From NCBI GenBank assembly GCA_038237515.1, contig JBBRYP010000021.1, forward strand, positions 1 through 56,486: a stretch of 56,486 nt of DNA, written 5' to 3'. Made by a program: the position numbers and the translations under genes. Shown piece by piece: positions 23,925-34,518 of the stretch. Under the pieces are notes generated by a model. It was not told the DNA's origin. It did no database searches and saw only the letters and a list, made by a program, of their open reading frames with translations. Source of the DNA: JBBQDZ01 sp038237515. GTDB taxonomy: Bacteria > Actinomycetota > Thermoleophilia > Gaiellales > Gaiellaceae. Position 1 is the stretch's first letter. Each line of letters opens with the position of its first letter.

Positions 23925-25457
23925 ATGGCAAACGAGACGATCGAGGCACACGACCCGCGACTCGCCGAGGACGGCGTCTGGACGATAGGCCCCGACGGGG
24001 AGCTCGTACCGGATTACGACTCGACGTTCCCCGACATCCAGGAGGGGCAGGTCGTTCACGGGACGGTCGTCCGGGTCGACAAGGACGAGGTGCTCGTCGA
24101 CATCGGCTACAAGTCGGAAGGGGTGATCCGCGCCGAGGAGCTCTCGATCCGGCGCTCGGTCAATCCGCAGGACGAGGTGCGGGTCGGCGACGAGATCGAC
24201 GCGCTCGTGATGAAGAAGGAGGACGAGGACGGGCGCCTCACGCTCTCGAAGAAGAGGGCTCGCTTCGAGCTCGCCTGGAAGGCGATCGAGACGGCCGCGG
24301 AGAGCGGCGAGGCCGTCAACGGCCGGGTGATCGAGGTGGTCAAGGGCGGCCTGATCCTCGATCTCGGGGTCCGCGGCTTCCTGCCCGCGTCGCTCGTCGA
24401 CATCCGCCGCGTCCAGGACCTCGACGAGTTCCTCGGGCGCGAGCTGCGCTGCAAGGTGATCGAGCTGAACCGCTCGCGCAACAACGTCGTCCTCTCGCGC
24501 CGCGCCGTCCTCGAGGACGAGCGCAAGGAGCAGCGTCAGGCGATTCTCGACCGCCTCGCACCAGGCGACGTCGTCGAGGGCCAGATCTCCAACATCGTCG
24601 ACTTCGGCGCGTTCGTCGACCTGCAGGGGATGGACGGGCTGATCCACATCTCGGAGCTCTCCTGGAGCCACGTCAACCATCCGTCGGAGGTGCTCGAGAT
24701 CGGCCAGACGGTGAAGGTCAAGGTGCTCGACATCGACCGTGACCGGCAGCGGATCTCGCTCGGCCTCAAGCAGACGCAGATCGACCCGTGGCAGCAGGTC
24801 GTCGACAGCTACGGCGAGAGCGACGTGGTCGAGGGGCGCGTGACGAAGGTCGTCACCTTCGGCGCCTTCATCGAGATCCTGCCGGGCGTCGAGGGCCTGG
24901 TGCACATCTCGGAGCTCGCCCAGCACCACGTCGAGAACCCGCGCGAGGTCGTCGCGCAGGGGGACGTCGTCAACGTCAAGATCATCGAGGTCGACGCTGA
25001 GCGGCGCCGCCTCTCGCTGTCGCTGAAGCGCGTCGAGGACGGCAGTGAGCCGCGCCCTCGCGCCGACGGCGCCGAGTCACTCCACACGGCACCGCGGCTC
25101 GAGCTTTCCGAGGAGGTGTTCAGCGAGCACGGGGAACTCCCGGCCGGCGGATCGGACGCGGAGGGTTTCGAGGTCCAGGCGGACGCCGACGCCGCCCCGC
25201 GCGTCGACGCGGCCGTGGACCCGGACATGGAGACCGAGATGGACTCTGAGCCTTCCTCGTCGGCTGCCGAGCCGGTTGCCGAGGAACCGGCGTCCGCGGC
25301 GGCCGAGGCACCGGGGGAGGCGGGAACCGAGGAGGATCTCGCCGGGGACGAGGGACCGGCGGTGACGAGCGATGCGGCGGCGGAGGTGGAGCTCGAGGTC
25401 GAGTCGCCGGCAGAGGCCCCGGAGCCGGGCGACGGCCCCTCCGAGGCAGGCGTCTAG
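23925..25457 (+). CDS. rpsA: 30S ribosomal protein S1
   Basis: This 510-residue protein binds mRNA and holds it on the 30S subunit. Four S1 (OB-fold) repeats are visible at about residues 37-102, 122-185, 206-274 and 291-360, with GTVVRVDKDEVLVDIGYKSEG, GRVIEVVKGGLILDLGVRGF, GQISNIVDFGAFVDLQGMDG and GRVTKVVTFGAFIEILPGVEG at their starts. Residues after about 380 form an acidic, Ala/Glu-rich low-complexity tail, longer than in many relatives. Four rather than six repeats is the usual actinobacterial form. S1 matters mainly for leadered mRNAs. Confidence 0.95.
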   Translation: MANETIEAHDPRLAEDGVWTIGPDGELVPDYDSTFPDIQEGQVVHGTVVRVDKDEVLVDIGYKSEGVIRAEELSIRRSVNPQDEVRVGDEIDALVMKKEDEDGRLTLSKKRARFELAWKAIETAAESGEAVNGRVIEVVKGGLILDLGVRGFLPASLVDIRRVQDLDEFLGRELRCKVIELNRSRNNVVLSRRAVLEDERKEQRQAILDRLAPGDVVEGQISNIVDFGAFVDLQGMDGLIHISELSWSHVNHPSEVLEIGQTVKVKVLDIDRDRQRISLGLKQTQIDPWQQVVDSYGESDVVEGRVTKVVTFGAFIEILPGVEGLVHISELAQHHVENPREVVAQGDVVNVKIIEVDAERRRLSLSLKRVEDGSEPRPRADGAESLHTAPRLELSEEVFSEHGELPAGGSDAEGFEVQADADAAPRVDAAVDPDMETEMDSEPSSSAAEPVAEEPASAAAEAPGEAGTEEDLAGDEGPAVTSDAAAEVELEVESPAEAPEPGDGPSEAGV

Positions 25458-25489
25458 GGGTCCGTCCTCCTCGGTCTGGACTCGGGATT

Positions 25490-26080
25490 GTGCGCCCGCT
25501 CGCGGTCGCGATCACCGGGGGCATCGGTGCCGGGAAGAGTGCAGCGCTCGCTGCGTTCGCCCGGCGCGGCGTTCCGACCGCCTCGAGCGACCAGATCGTC
25601 CACCGCCTCCTGGCTGAGGACGGCGACGTCTCGGAGGCCGTGCGCGGGCGTTACGGCGTGCGCGTCCTCGACGACGACGGGCGGATCGACCGGAAGCGTC
25701 TGGGAGCGATCGTCTTCGCCGATTCTGCCGAGCTCGCCTGGCTCGAGACGCTCCTGCACCCGCGAGTCCAGCGCGAGTACGTTGCCTGGAGGGAGCGCCT
25801 GGCCGGCCTGCCTGACCCGCCGCGCGTCTGCGTGGTCGAGGTTCCGCTGCTGTTCGAGACGGGGGGCGAGCGACGATTCGACGCGGTGGTGACGGTAACG
25901 GCGGCGGATGAGGTACGGGCGGCAAGGACACGTGTGCCGCCCGACGATCGTGGTAAGCGTTTGCTTCCCGAGGAGGAGAAGGTTCGACGAGCCGACTACG
26001 CGTACGCGAACGACGGCAGCCTGGACGAGCTCGACCGGTTCGTCGCCACCGTGCTGACCGAGCTCGAAGCGCGCGGCTGA
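25490..26080 (+). CDS. coaE: Dephospho-CoA kinase
   Basis: This 196-residue enzyme phosphorylates the ribose 3'-OH of dephospho-CoA, the last step of coenzyme A synthesis. Walker A GGIGAGKSA is near residue 9, SSDQIVHRLL gives the DxxxH acceptor motif, and VVEVPLLFETGG the family ExPLLFE motif. It starts at a GTG 32 bp after rpsA. The pan operon at 40.4-42.8 kb supplies the start of the same pathway. Confidence 0.95.
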   Translation: MRPLAVAITGGIGAGKSAALAAFARRGVPTASSDQIVHRLLAEDGDVSEAVRGRYGVRVLDDDGRIDRKRLGAIVFADSAELAWLETLLHPRVQREYVAWRERLAGLPDPPRVCVVEVPLLFETGGERRFDAVVTVTAADEVRAARTRVPPDDRGKRLLPEEEKVRRADYAYANDGSLDELDRFVATVLTELEARG

Positions 26081-26094
26081 CGCGGCTGGCGCTC

Positions 26095-26634
26095 GTGCTG
26101 GCCTCGCTCGGCGTGGCGGCCGGCGCCTTCGTCTATGTCTACCGCAGCGGGCCTGACTGGTACACCCACGCGCGCTACCCGCTGCGCTACGACACCATCG
26201 TCCGGGGCCACGCACGCCATTACCGCCTCGACGCGGCGCTGCTGGCCGCCGTCATCTATCAGGAGAGCAGGTTCCGTGCCGACGCGCGCTCGCCCTCCGG
26301 CGCGATCGGGCTCATGCAGCTGCTCCCGGACACGGCCCGCGGGATCGCGATCCGCACCGGAGGCACGGCGTTCCGAACCGACGACCTCTACGTCCCCGAG
26401 ATCAACGTCCGCTACGGCTCGTGGTATCTGCGGCACCTGCTCGACCGCTACGACGACGAGCCGACGGCGCTGGCCGCCTACAACGCCGGTCAGAACAACG
26501 TCGACCGTTGGCGCCGCCAGGGCGTCGGGATCCAGTTCGCCGAGACCCGCGCCTACGTCGAGCGGATCGAGAAGCTGAAGGTGGTCTACCGCCGGACCTA
26601 CCCTCAGCGACTGGGCCTGACGACGTTCAGCTAG
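26095..26634 (+). CDS. Membrane-anchored lytic transglycosylase (SLT domain)
   Basis: This 179-residue protein has one N-terminal membrane segment (LASLGVAAGAFVYVY) followed by a soluble-lytic-transglycosylase domain. AAVIYQESRFRADARSPSGA contains the catalytic Glu, followed by GLMQLLPDTA and ALAAYNAGQNNV. It would cut peptidoglycan between MurNAc and GlcNAc outside the membrane. The GTG at 26095, 14 bp after coaE, is the only ordinary start. It matches small Slt proteins encoded after coaE in other actinobacteria. Confidence 0.88.
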   Translation: MLASLGVAAGAFVYVYRSGPDWYTHARYPLRYDTIVRGHARHYRLDAALLAAVIYQESRFRADARSPSGAIGLMQLLPDTARGIAIRTGGTAFRTDDLYVPEINVRYGSWYLRHLLDRYDDEPTALAAYNAGQNNVDRWRRQGVGIQFAETRAYVERIEKLKVVYRRTYPQRLGLTTFS

Positions 26635-26652
26635 CCCGCAGCGGCGCGACAC

Positions 26653-26829
26653 TTGATCGCCGCCGTCGGCGACGACGCTGTTGCAGCCGCGGTCGTACGC
26701 CTGAGCGGGGCGATCCGCGCCTCCGTGGGCCTGCAGCTGCTGGACGTCCTGTCCGAAGCGGCGCTCGAGCTGACGGCGCAACTTCCTTCAGGACACGTCG
26801 AGGTGCGCCTCGCGGCGCCGCTCGGCTAG
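26653..26829 (+). CDS. Small 58-residue protein, possible antitoxin-like fragment
   Basis: A TTG-started frame of 58 codons reads IAAVGDDAVAAAVVRLSG, later ALELTAQLPSGHVEVRLAAP. The end resembles the LPSGxVEVRL tail of small HicB/Arc-like actinobacterial proteins, but the N-terminal DNA-binding strand is missing. It could be a fragment. The stop codon overlaps the convergent gene by 4 bp. Codon third positions are GC-rich, as in real genes here. Confidence 0.35.
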   Translation: MIAAVGDDAVAAAVVRLSGAIRASVGLQLLDVLSEAALELTAQLPSGHVEVRLAAPLG

Positions 26830-28706
26830 GGAGCCGAGATCCGCGCCCAGAGGTTGTCGAGCACGTGGCGCATCGGCCAGTAGGCGACCGATCCGCCGAA
26901 GTCGAGGGCGCCGGCGGCGAACACCTTGGCACCCGCGGGCGTTTCGTAGTAGGTCATCTGCGCGGTCAACCCCGGCCCGAAAAGGTCGGGGATCTCCGCC
27001 AGAACCTGCGTTCCCGCAGGCGACTCCGGTGTCGTGGCATCGATCTCGATCCCGTAGCCGCCGACGAAATCGCCGAACGTGCCGCCGCTCTCCAGGCCCG
27101 TCCCGTCCCACAGCCACGGCGCGGAGGCGGCGTCGCGTACGACGAAGAGGCCCTGCTTGTGCCCCTCGTCGTTGCGCCTGTACTGCACGCCGGCCAACCT
27201 CGCCTCAGCCCGGCCGAGCCGGCGCCACTGGCCGTTCCGGCGAAGGAGGCCGTCCCTGTCGGTGACCCGCCAGAAGAAGTTGTTCGCCGAGAGGAACGCG
27301 AGGTTGCCGCCCAGGTCTCGAAAGCGCTCGACCACGTCGTAGAGGTGCTCGGTGACGTACTCGGTGTGCCCCGGGAAGACGATCAGGTCGTAGGCTCGCG
27401 CGAGATCGTCCCCGCTCGCAAGCGAATCGAGGTCGGAGTCGGTGAGGAAGTCGACCTGCTTCCCCGTCCACGAGAGCCAGTGGAGGAAGCCGAGGTCGTA
27501 GCGTCTGAAGAACGGGGGGACGCCACGCCTGAGGAAGGGGCGGCCGAGCGCGACCGACTGGTGAGGCGGGCCCGTGTACCAGGTGTCGCCCCACCCGTCG
27601 CCGTTCGCGTCGTAGAAGTTGTACGCCTGCCACGTTCGCGCCGGCTCGACGACGGCGACGCGCGCGCCCCCGCCGAGGATCGGGGGGCGCACGACGAACG
27701 GTGCGTAGCCGACACGGCCGTCCGGCGCCGTCAGCTGCGCGAAGTAGACGCCGCTCGCCCACGGGCCGATGCCGATCCGAACCGTACCGGGGCCGTCGCG
27801 GTGGGCGGTCCAGGCGATCCGGGCCGGCACGGTCACGGCCACGCCGTTCAGGACGTTGTCGCTTCCGGTCTCGACCGGTTCCGGGCCGGCGTGGAAGATC
27901 TGGACGGTGAAGCTCGGCTCGTCGGTGGCGACCCGCAAGGCCGCCGTCTCCCCTCCCGTGTAGCTCGCGCGCGGGAAGGATGCGTCGAGGCCGAGAACGC
28001 GCACCACGGGCGCTCGCGCGAAACGGCCCACGAAGGGCGTGCCAGGCCCGTACAGGCGGGTGTTGCCGGCGGTGTCCCTTGCGCTCAAGTGGAGCAGGTA
28101 GGTTCGAGGGCCGAGCGTGCTCGCCGGCACCCACGCCAGCGTCTGAGGCCCCGGGCGGAGGAAGCGGGTCTCGGAGAAGACGGGCGGGCCGACGGTGCTC
28201 GTAGTTCGCGAGGCCTCGAGCGTCACCGTCGCAGCCTCGCGCAGCGTGAAGCTGAACTGCGCGTCATCGCGGACGCCGTCCCCATTCGGGCTGATCGTCG
28301 TGAGGAGGCTCGTGTCCCCTGCGAAGGGAATGCCCCCGTCCCCGGCGGAGAGTTCGTCGAGAATCGGGGCGACGGTGTCGATCCGCAGCGGCGTGTCGGC
28401 GAGGACGTCCCGGCCGGACACGAGGCGAACGTCGTAGAACCCGTCACGAACGGGAGCGCCGTCCAGGCTGCCGTCCCAGAAGAGCGAGACGAGCTGCCGC
28501 CGTGCGGGTGCCGAGATCCAGCCCACGTGCACGCCCTTCGCGCTCGTCAGCTCGACGCCCAACACCTTCGTCTGCTGGGCGGCTGCGCTGACCGCGAGGG
28601 AACCGAGGGCGGGGGAGAAGGCGCGCGGGACGATCGCCAGGGAGGCCGCATGGGCCGCCGGCGCGGCTGCCAGGGCGAGGGCCAGGGCCGCGATCAGCCT
28701 TCGCAC
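26826..28706 (-). CDS. Secreted protein with N,N-dimethylformamidase-like C-terminal domain
   Basis: This 626-residue protein has an N-terminal signal peptide (RRLIAALALALAAAPAAHA). Residues about 30-330 hold Ig-like beta domains (FSPNGDG-type sequence TTISPNGDGVRDDAQFSF; YLLHLSARDTAGN). The C-terminal ~300 residues (YDLIVFPGHTEYVTEHLYD, VERFRDLGGNLAFLSANNFFW) match the beta-subunit-like domain of N,N-dimethylformamidase, a glutamine-amidotransferase-like fold. Catalysis is uncertain because the iron-site residues cannot be assigned. The GTG start at 28706 is placed by a -10 hexamer 7 nt upstream that overlaps the divergent pabB promoter. Confidence 0.7.
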   Translation of the reverse strand: MRRLIAALALALAAAPAAHAASLAIVPRAFSPALGSLAVSAAAQQTKVLGVELTSAKGVHVGWISAPARRQLVSLFWDGSLDGAPVRDGFYDVRLVSGRDVLADTPLRIDTVAPILDELSAGDGGIPFAGDTSLLTTISPNGDGVRDDAQFSFTLREAATVTLEASRTTSTVGPPVFSETRFLRPGPQTLAWVPASTLGPRTYLLHLSARDTAGNTRLYGPGTPFVGRFARAPVVRVLGLDASFPRASYTGGETAALRVATDEPSFTVQIFHAGPEPVETGSDNVLNGVAVTVPARIAWTAHRDGPGTVRIGIGPWASGVYFAQLTAPDGRVGYAPFVVRPPILGGGARVAVVEPARTWQAYNFYDANGDGWGDTWYTGPPHQSVALGRPFLRRGVPPFFRRYDLGFLHWLSWTGKQVDFLTDSDLDSLASGDDLARAYDLIVFPGHTEYVTEHLYDVVERFRDLGGNLAFLSANNFFWRVTDRDGLLRRNGQWRRLGRAEARLAGVQYRRNDEGHKQGLFVVRDAASAPWLWDGTGLESGGTFGDFVGGYGIEIDATTPESPAGTQVLAEIPDLFGPGLTAQMTYYETPAGAKVFAAGALDFGGSVAYWPMRHVLDNLWARISAP

Positions 28707-28713
28707 GAGCAAG

Positions 28714-28723
28714 ACGTTAGCGT
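28714..28723. promoter_or_regulatory. Overlapping divergent -10 boxes (28706 minus / pabB plus)
   Basis: ACGTTAGCGT holds a minus-strand TAACGT (28719-28714, ending 7 nt before the GTG at 28706) and a plus-strand TAGCGT (28718-28723, ending 6 nt before the GTG at 28730). The two share a central TA, making a compact bidirectional promoter for two leaderless mRNAs. Confidence 0.5.
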
Positions 28724-28729
28724 AGGGTC

Positions 28730-29773
28730 GTGATTGCATTCGACTCGCTCGAGGCTCTCGAGGAGGAGCTCCGGGCGGCGGGCTTCCTCGACGCAGGCGG
28801 TCAGGGGCGGGTGGCCGACGTCTACCTCGGGTACCGCCTCTCCGACGCGCAGCGGCGGACGACCACGCCATACCCGGTTGAGCCGTGCCCGCTCCCGGCG
28901 GGCGCCTTGCTCGTCCGACCGAGCGAGGAGCGGGCCCCCGCTGCTGGACGGTTCACGATTGGGGACTGGGAGCGGAGCTGGTGCGACGCGGAGTACGCGG
29001 AGGCGATCGAGGCCGTCCGGGCGGCGATCGCGAAAGGCGACGTGTACCAGGTGAACCTCGTCCAGCATCTCTCCGCGACGTTCGACGGCGATCCAGCCGG
29101 TGTGGCCGCCGCGCTCGCAACGCTGCACGGGATCGAGCCCCACCCCTTCCGGGGCGACGGCTGGACGATCGTCTCTGCTTCGCCCGAGCTCCTTCTTTCC
29201 CGCCGCGGCAGGCACGTCTGGACGAAGCCGATCAAGGGCACGAGGCCGCTCGGCGAGGATGGCCTCGCGGAGGCCGAGAAGGACGTGGCCGAGCACGTGA
29301 TGATCGTCGACCTCGAGCGAAACGACCTGGCGCGCGTCTGCGAGCCGGGCAGCATTCGCTGGCCCAAGCTGGTGGCCGAGCGAGAGCTCGCCGGGGTCAG
29401 CCATCTCGTCTCGACCGTCGAGGGGCGCCTGCGCGACGACGTCGGTCTCGCCGAGCTCCTCCAGGCCGTCTTTCCCGGCGGGTCGGTGACCGGGGCACCC
29501 AAGATCTCCGCGCTCGACCACATCGCGGCGTTCGAGCCGGTCGGCCGCGGGGCCTCGATGGGTGCACTCGGGCGGATCTACCCCAACGGGGACCTTGATC
29601 TCGCGCTGACGATCCGGACGTTCGCGATCGCCGACGGCCGCATCCACCTGTGGGTCGGCGGCGGCATCGTCTGGGACTCCGATGCGGAAGCGGAGATCGA
29701 GGAGTCGTGGGTGAAGGCACGGCCGCTGCTGCGGGCGGTCGGCGCTCCGCTGTGCGAGCCGGCTGTCCGATGA
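28730..29773 (+). CDS. pabB: Aminodeoxychorismate synthase component I
   Basis: This 347-residue chorismate-utilising enzyme makes 4-amino-4-deoxychorismate for folate synthesis. The active-site motif is PIKGTRPLG, with the lysine that separates PabB from anthranilate synthase TrpE (PIAGT). The family end GGSVTGAPK, LGRIYPNGDLDLALTIRT and VGGGIVWDSD is complete. The N-terminal subdomain is shorter than in E. coli PabB (453 residues). The last bases overlap pabC (ATGA), so aminodeoxychorismate is passed to the next enzyme. A glutaminase partner pabA is not in the window. Confidence 0.92.
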   Translation: MIAFDSLEALEEELRAAGFLDAGGQGRVADVYLGYRLSDAQRRTTTPYPVEPCPLPAGALLVRPSEERAPAAGRFTIGDWERSWCDAEYAEAIEAVRAAIAKGDVYQVNLVQHLSATFDGDPAGVAAALATLHGIEPHPFRGDGWTIVSASPELLLSRRGRHVWTKPIKGTRPLGEDGLAEAEKDVAEHVMIVDLERNDLARVCEPGSIRWPKLVAERELAGVSHLVSTVEGRLRDDVGLAELLQAVFPGGSVTGAPKISALDHIAAFEPVGRGASMGALGRIYPNGDLDLALTIRTFAIADGRIHLWVGGGIVWDSDAEAEIEESWVKARPLLRAVGAPLCEPAVR

Positions 29774-30615
29774 TCCGCCTGCTCGCGCTCGCCGTCTCCG
29801 GCCGGGGCCTCGTCGACCCCGACGAACCCGTGCTCCACGCTGACGACGAAGGATTCCTCCGCGGGCGTGCGGCCTTCGAGACTGTGCGCGTCTACGGGGG
29901 CAGGCCGTTCCGCCTCGACGAGCACCTTGCTCGACTCGCGGGCTCGGCAGCGCGGCTGGGACTCCCACCGTTCGAGCCCGCCGAGCTACATGCGCTCGCC
30001 TCGGACGCGCTGGCCTGCGGCGGCGCGTCGGACTGCTCGCTGCGGTTCTACTGGACGCCGGGCCGCTTCGAGCAGGGCCAGCCGCTCGCGCTCGTGCTCG
30101 TCCAGACGCTCCCCGACGACCTGGAGGAGCTGCGCGAGCGGGGGCTCAGGCTTGTCACGCTGCCGGTTGGGCTCGACGCGCCGGGCCTCATGGGCGGGGT
30201 CAAGTCGACGAGCTACGCCCTGAACATGACGGCCATCGACGAGGCCCGTCGCCGCGGCGCCGACGACGCCCTCCTCGTCGGCTCCGGCGGCGTCGTCCTC
30301 GAGGGGCCGACGTCGAACGTTTGGTGGCGCCGCGGACAGACCCTCTCCACGCCCTCGCTCGACCTCGGCATCTTGGCGGGCGTCACGCGCGGCGTCATCC
30401 TCGAAATCTCGGCTCGGCTCGGCTACGACGTGCGCCAGGGCACGTTTCTCCTCGACGAGCTCATGGGCGCCGAGGAGGCCTTCGCTACGTCGTCGGTGCG
30501 AGAGGTGATGCCGATCGCCGCTGTCGACGGCGCACCGCTCGGCGCGGGCCTGGCGGCAGACCGGCTCCAGCGCGCACTTCGTGAGCTCAGCGAGGTGAAG
30601 CCGAACCCGGCCTAA
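29770..30615 (+). CDS. pabC: Aminodeoxychorismate lyase (class IV aminotransferase fold)
   Basis: This 281-residue PLP enzyme splits aminodeoxychorismate into 4-aminobenzoate and pyruvate. FLRGRAAFETVRVYGGRPF near the start, the PLP lysine in GGVKSTSYALNM (near residue 144), EGPTSNVWWR and TSSVREVMPI are fold-type IV signatures. The same fold serves branched-chain and D-amino-acid transaminases. Its place after pabB supports the lyase role. The stop TAA overlaps the stop of the convergent gene. Confidence 0.85.
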   Translation: MIRLLALAVSGRGLVDPDEPVLHADDEGFLRGRAAFETVRVYGGRPFRLDEHLARLAGSAARLGLPPFEPAELHALASDALACGGASDCSLRFYWTPGRFEQGQPLALVLVQTLPDDLEELRERGLRLVTLPVGLDAPGLMGGVKSTSYALNMTAIDEARRRGADDALLVGSGGVVLEGPTSNVWWRRGQTLSTPSLDLGILAGVTRGVILEISARLGYDVRQGTFLLDELMGAEEAFATSSVREVMPIAAVDGAPLGAGLAADRLQRALRELSEVKPNPA

Positions 30616-31091
30616 GACGTCCGCTGCTCCAGCTCGTTCGACTTGTGGGTGAGCGTCGCGAAGCCGGCCTGGAGGAAATCGTTCGCGCCGGCCGCGGCCA
30701 GCGACCACGTGAGGAGGCGCCCGAAGCGTGGCGCGAGGATCTGCGTGCACGTCAGGCTCGCCGCCACCCAGGTGCCGATGCAGCGGCTGCAGGTCACGAG
30801 CTCGCCGAGTGCCTGCGCCATCCCGCCCTGCACGGGCTCCTCGTCCTCGCCCGAATGCGCGTCGCCCTCGACGAACGGGGTTCGGATGAAGCTCGTCACC
30901 TCGTCCCTCGCGATCGTTCGCGAGGCTTTGAAGGCGGCGGCGCCGAGAACGGCGAGGTCGAGCGCCGACTGGCACTGCGGGTCGCGGTCGAGCCGGCGGC
31001 TCAGCGCACCGGCCGCGGTCAGGAGGCCCGCGAAGGTGCCCATGATCGCGGCGTAGCTGCCGTAGGGCGGGGAGGCGGAACTCGGGCTCAC
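30612..31091 (-). CDS. DUF1360 family membrane protein
   Basis: This is a 159-residue protein with two or three hydrophobic stretches (YAAIMGTFAGLLTAAGAL, LAVLGAAAFKASRTIARDE, WSLAAAGANDFLQAGF). The signature ELVTCSRCIGTWVAA (CxxC) and DEVTSFIRTPF are those of DUF1360 proteins related to Bacillus YkvT/CotM-area sporulation proteins. Function is unknown. GTG 31091 is chosen, since longer starts would cross into uvrB. The divergent gap to uvrB is 19 bp. Confidence 0.8.
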   Translation of the reverse strand: MSPSSASPPYGSYAAIMGTFAGLLTAAGALSRRLDRDPQCQSALDLAVLGAAAFKASRTIARDEVTSFIRTPFVEGDAHSGEDEEPVQGGMAQALGELVTCSRCIGTWVAASLTCTQILAPRFGRLLTWSLAAAGANDFLQAGFATLTHKSNELEQRTS

Positions 31092-31097
31092 GGGAGA

Positions 31098-31103
31098 TAC
31101 CCT
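31098..31103 (+). promoter_or_regulatory. -10 hexamer TACCCT of uvrB
   Basis: TACCCT ends 7 nt before the GTG at 31111. Unlike uvrA, no GAAC-N4-GTTC box is seen nearby. Confidence 0.5.
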
Positions 31104-31110
31104 TCGCCGA

Positions 31111-33117
<2,007 letters not shown>

Positions 33118-33126
33118 CCTTCGGCC

Positions 33127-33684
33127 ATGCTCGCCTCGATCCTCTCGATCGTCTTCTCGGGCTTCCTGATCGGGTCGCTCGCGCGGTGGGCGATCCCGGG
33201 GCCCGATCCGATGCCTGCGTGGCTCACGATCGGAATCGGAATCTCAGGCTCGCTCTTCGGAGGCGTTCCGGCAGCCCTCATCGTCGGCACGAGCGACCGG
33301 GGCGACGTCTTCACGATCCTGATCGCGTCGATCCTCGTCGCGGCCCTGCTCGTGATCGCGTATCGCCGCTTCGTCCAGCGCCGCCCGGTCACGGGCCCCG
33401 AGGCGCACCGCCTGCCGACGCGGGGCTTCGGGATCGCCCGGTTTCGCGAGCGGCTCAAGCGCTTCGGCATCGACCCGGACTCGGTGGGCGGCCGGGGCGC
33501 GAGGTCGCAGGCGTCCGCGGCGAAGGCCTGGCAAGCCCACCCCACCGTCGACCACGACGCCGACCGGCACCTCGAGGACAACCTCCGCAGGCTGGGAGAG
33601 CTGCGCGACGAGGGCATTCTCACCGACGAGGAGTACGTCGTGAAGAAAGCCCAGCTCGAGCGCGGCGAGAGCCAGTCGCCGTAG
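33127..33684 (+). CDS. Membrane protein, GlsB/YeaQ/YmgE-like with C-terminal SHOCT domain
   Basis: This is a 185-residue protein. The first ~80 residues contain three hydrophobic helices (SILSIVFSGFLIGSLARW, WLTIGIGISGSLFGGVPAAL, VFTILIASILVAALLVIAY) with the Gly-rich pattern of transglycosylase-associated (YeaQ/YmgE) proteins. A charged linker leads to LRRLGELRDEGILTDEEYVVK, a SHOCT motif. Function is unknown and an envelope-stress role is only suggested by family. It is 9 bp after uvrB. Confidence 0.7.
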   Translation: MLASILSIVFSGFLIGSLARWAIPGPDPMPAWLTIGIGISGSLFGGVPAALIVGTSDRGDVFTILIASILVAALLVIAYRRFVQRRPVTGPEAHRLPTRGFGIARFRERLKRFGIDPDSVGGRGARSQASAAKAWQAHPTVDHDADRHLEDNLRRLGELRDEGILTDEEYVVKKAQLERGESQSP

Positions 33685-33690
33685 CCCCAG

Positions 33691-34509
33691 CTACCGGCTC
33701 GATGCGAGCGGCTCAGTGCCTCGCGGGAACCTGCGTGCGGCCGTCAGGGCCCACTCGCCCTCGCGCCAGACGTACGTGCCCACGTCGAGCGTCCGTTCGT
33801 CCGCCTCGTACACGTGGAGGCCTCGTGCCTCACCCCGCCGGTGCGGCCGCGGCTGGCCGAGGCCGGGGGCGATCGAGACGGTGACGCCGCGCTCGCCGCC
33901 CGACGAGACCTCGAACTCCCGCCGCTCGCTGACAGCCCCTTGGTGGATGTGCCCGGCCAGGATCAACTCCGCGCGCGCATCGACGAGGGTCGCGAGCACG
34001 TGGTTTCGCATCGCCACCGGCTTCTTGCGAGAACGCCAGGGTCCGCCGATCACATGGTGGTGGAGGACGACGACGCGAAGCGCACCGTCGGGAGCCTCCG
34101 CCAGGAGCTGCACCGCCCGTCCGAGCTGCGCCTCGCGAACGCCGCCGGACTGGTGGCGCCACGGGCGTACGGAGTTGAGGCCGACGGCGAACACGCCGTC
34201 CGAGCGGTGAATCGGCTCCGTCGTCTCCCAGTGACGCTCGAACTCGGCGAAGGTGCGGGTGAAGCGCGCGGGGAAGGAGTAAGGGATGTCGTGGTTGCCG
34301 GGGACGACGAGGAGCGGCCGGCCGAGCCGCGTGAGGAACCGCGCGGCGCGATCGTGCTGCTCGGACGTGCCTCGATGGGTCAAATCGCCGCTCGCGACGA
34401 CGAGCCCGGGGTCGACCCGGGCGATCAGACGGTCGAGCGCCGTCTCGAGCTCGGGCTCCTCGCGGCTGCCCACATGCAGGTCGGAGAGGTGCAGGATCCT
34501 GACCGTCAC
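33691..34509 (-). CDS. Metallophosphoesterase, CpdA/Icc-like
   Basis: This 272-residue calcineurin-like phosphoesterase shows all five metal-binding blocks in order: ILHLSDLHVG, VASGDLTHRG, VPGNHDIPY, VVLHHHVIGG and LAGHIHQG. The family includes cyclic-nucleotide phosphodiesterases, so cAMP or a related diester is a possible substrate. The GTG start at 34509 is supported by TAGCCT 9 nt upstream, part of a fused bidirectional promoter with the small gene at 34538. Its end lies 6 bp from the convergent gene at 33684. Confidence 0.85.
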   Translation of the reverse strand: MTVRILHLSDLHVGSREEPELETALDRLIARVDPGLVVASGDLTHRGTSEQHDRAARFLTRLGRPLLVVPGNHDIPYSFPARFTRTFAEFERHWETTEPIHRSDGVFAVGLNSVRPWRHQSGGVREAQLGRAVQLLAEAPDGALRVVVLHHHVIGGPWRSRKKPVAMRNHVLATLVDARAELILAGHIHQGAVSERREFEVSSGGERGVTVSIAPGLGQPRPHRRGEARGLHVYEADERTLDVGTYVWREGEWALTAARRFPRGTEPLASSR

Positions 34510-34518
34510 GGGCGAATG

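Noticed and set aside
31092..31103. Shared bidirectional -10 for DUF1360 and uvrB, like those at 28714 and 34519
   Set aside because: The minus-strand hexamer would be TATCTC, lacking the final T, and lies only 2 nt from the start codon.
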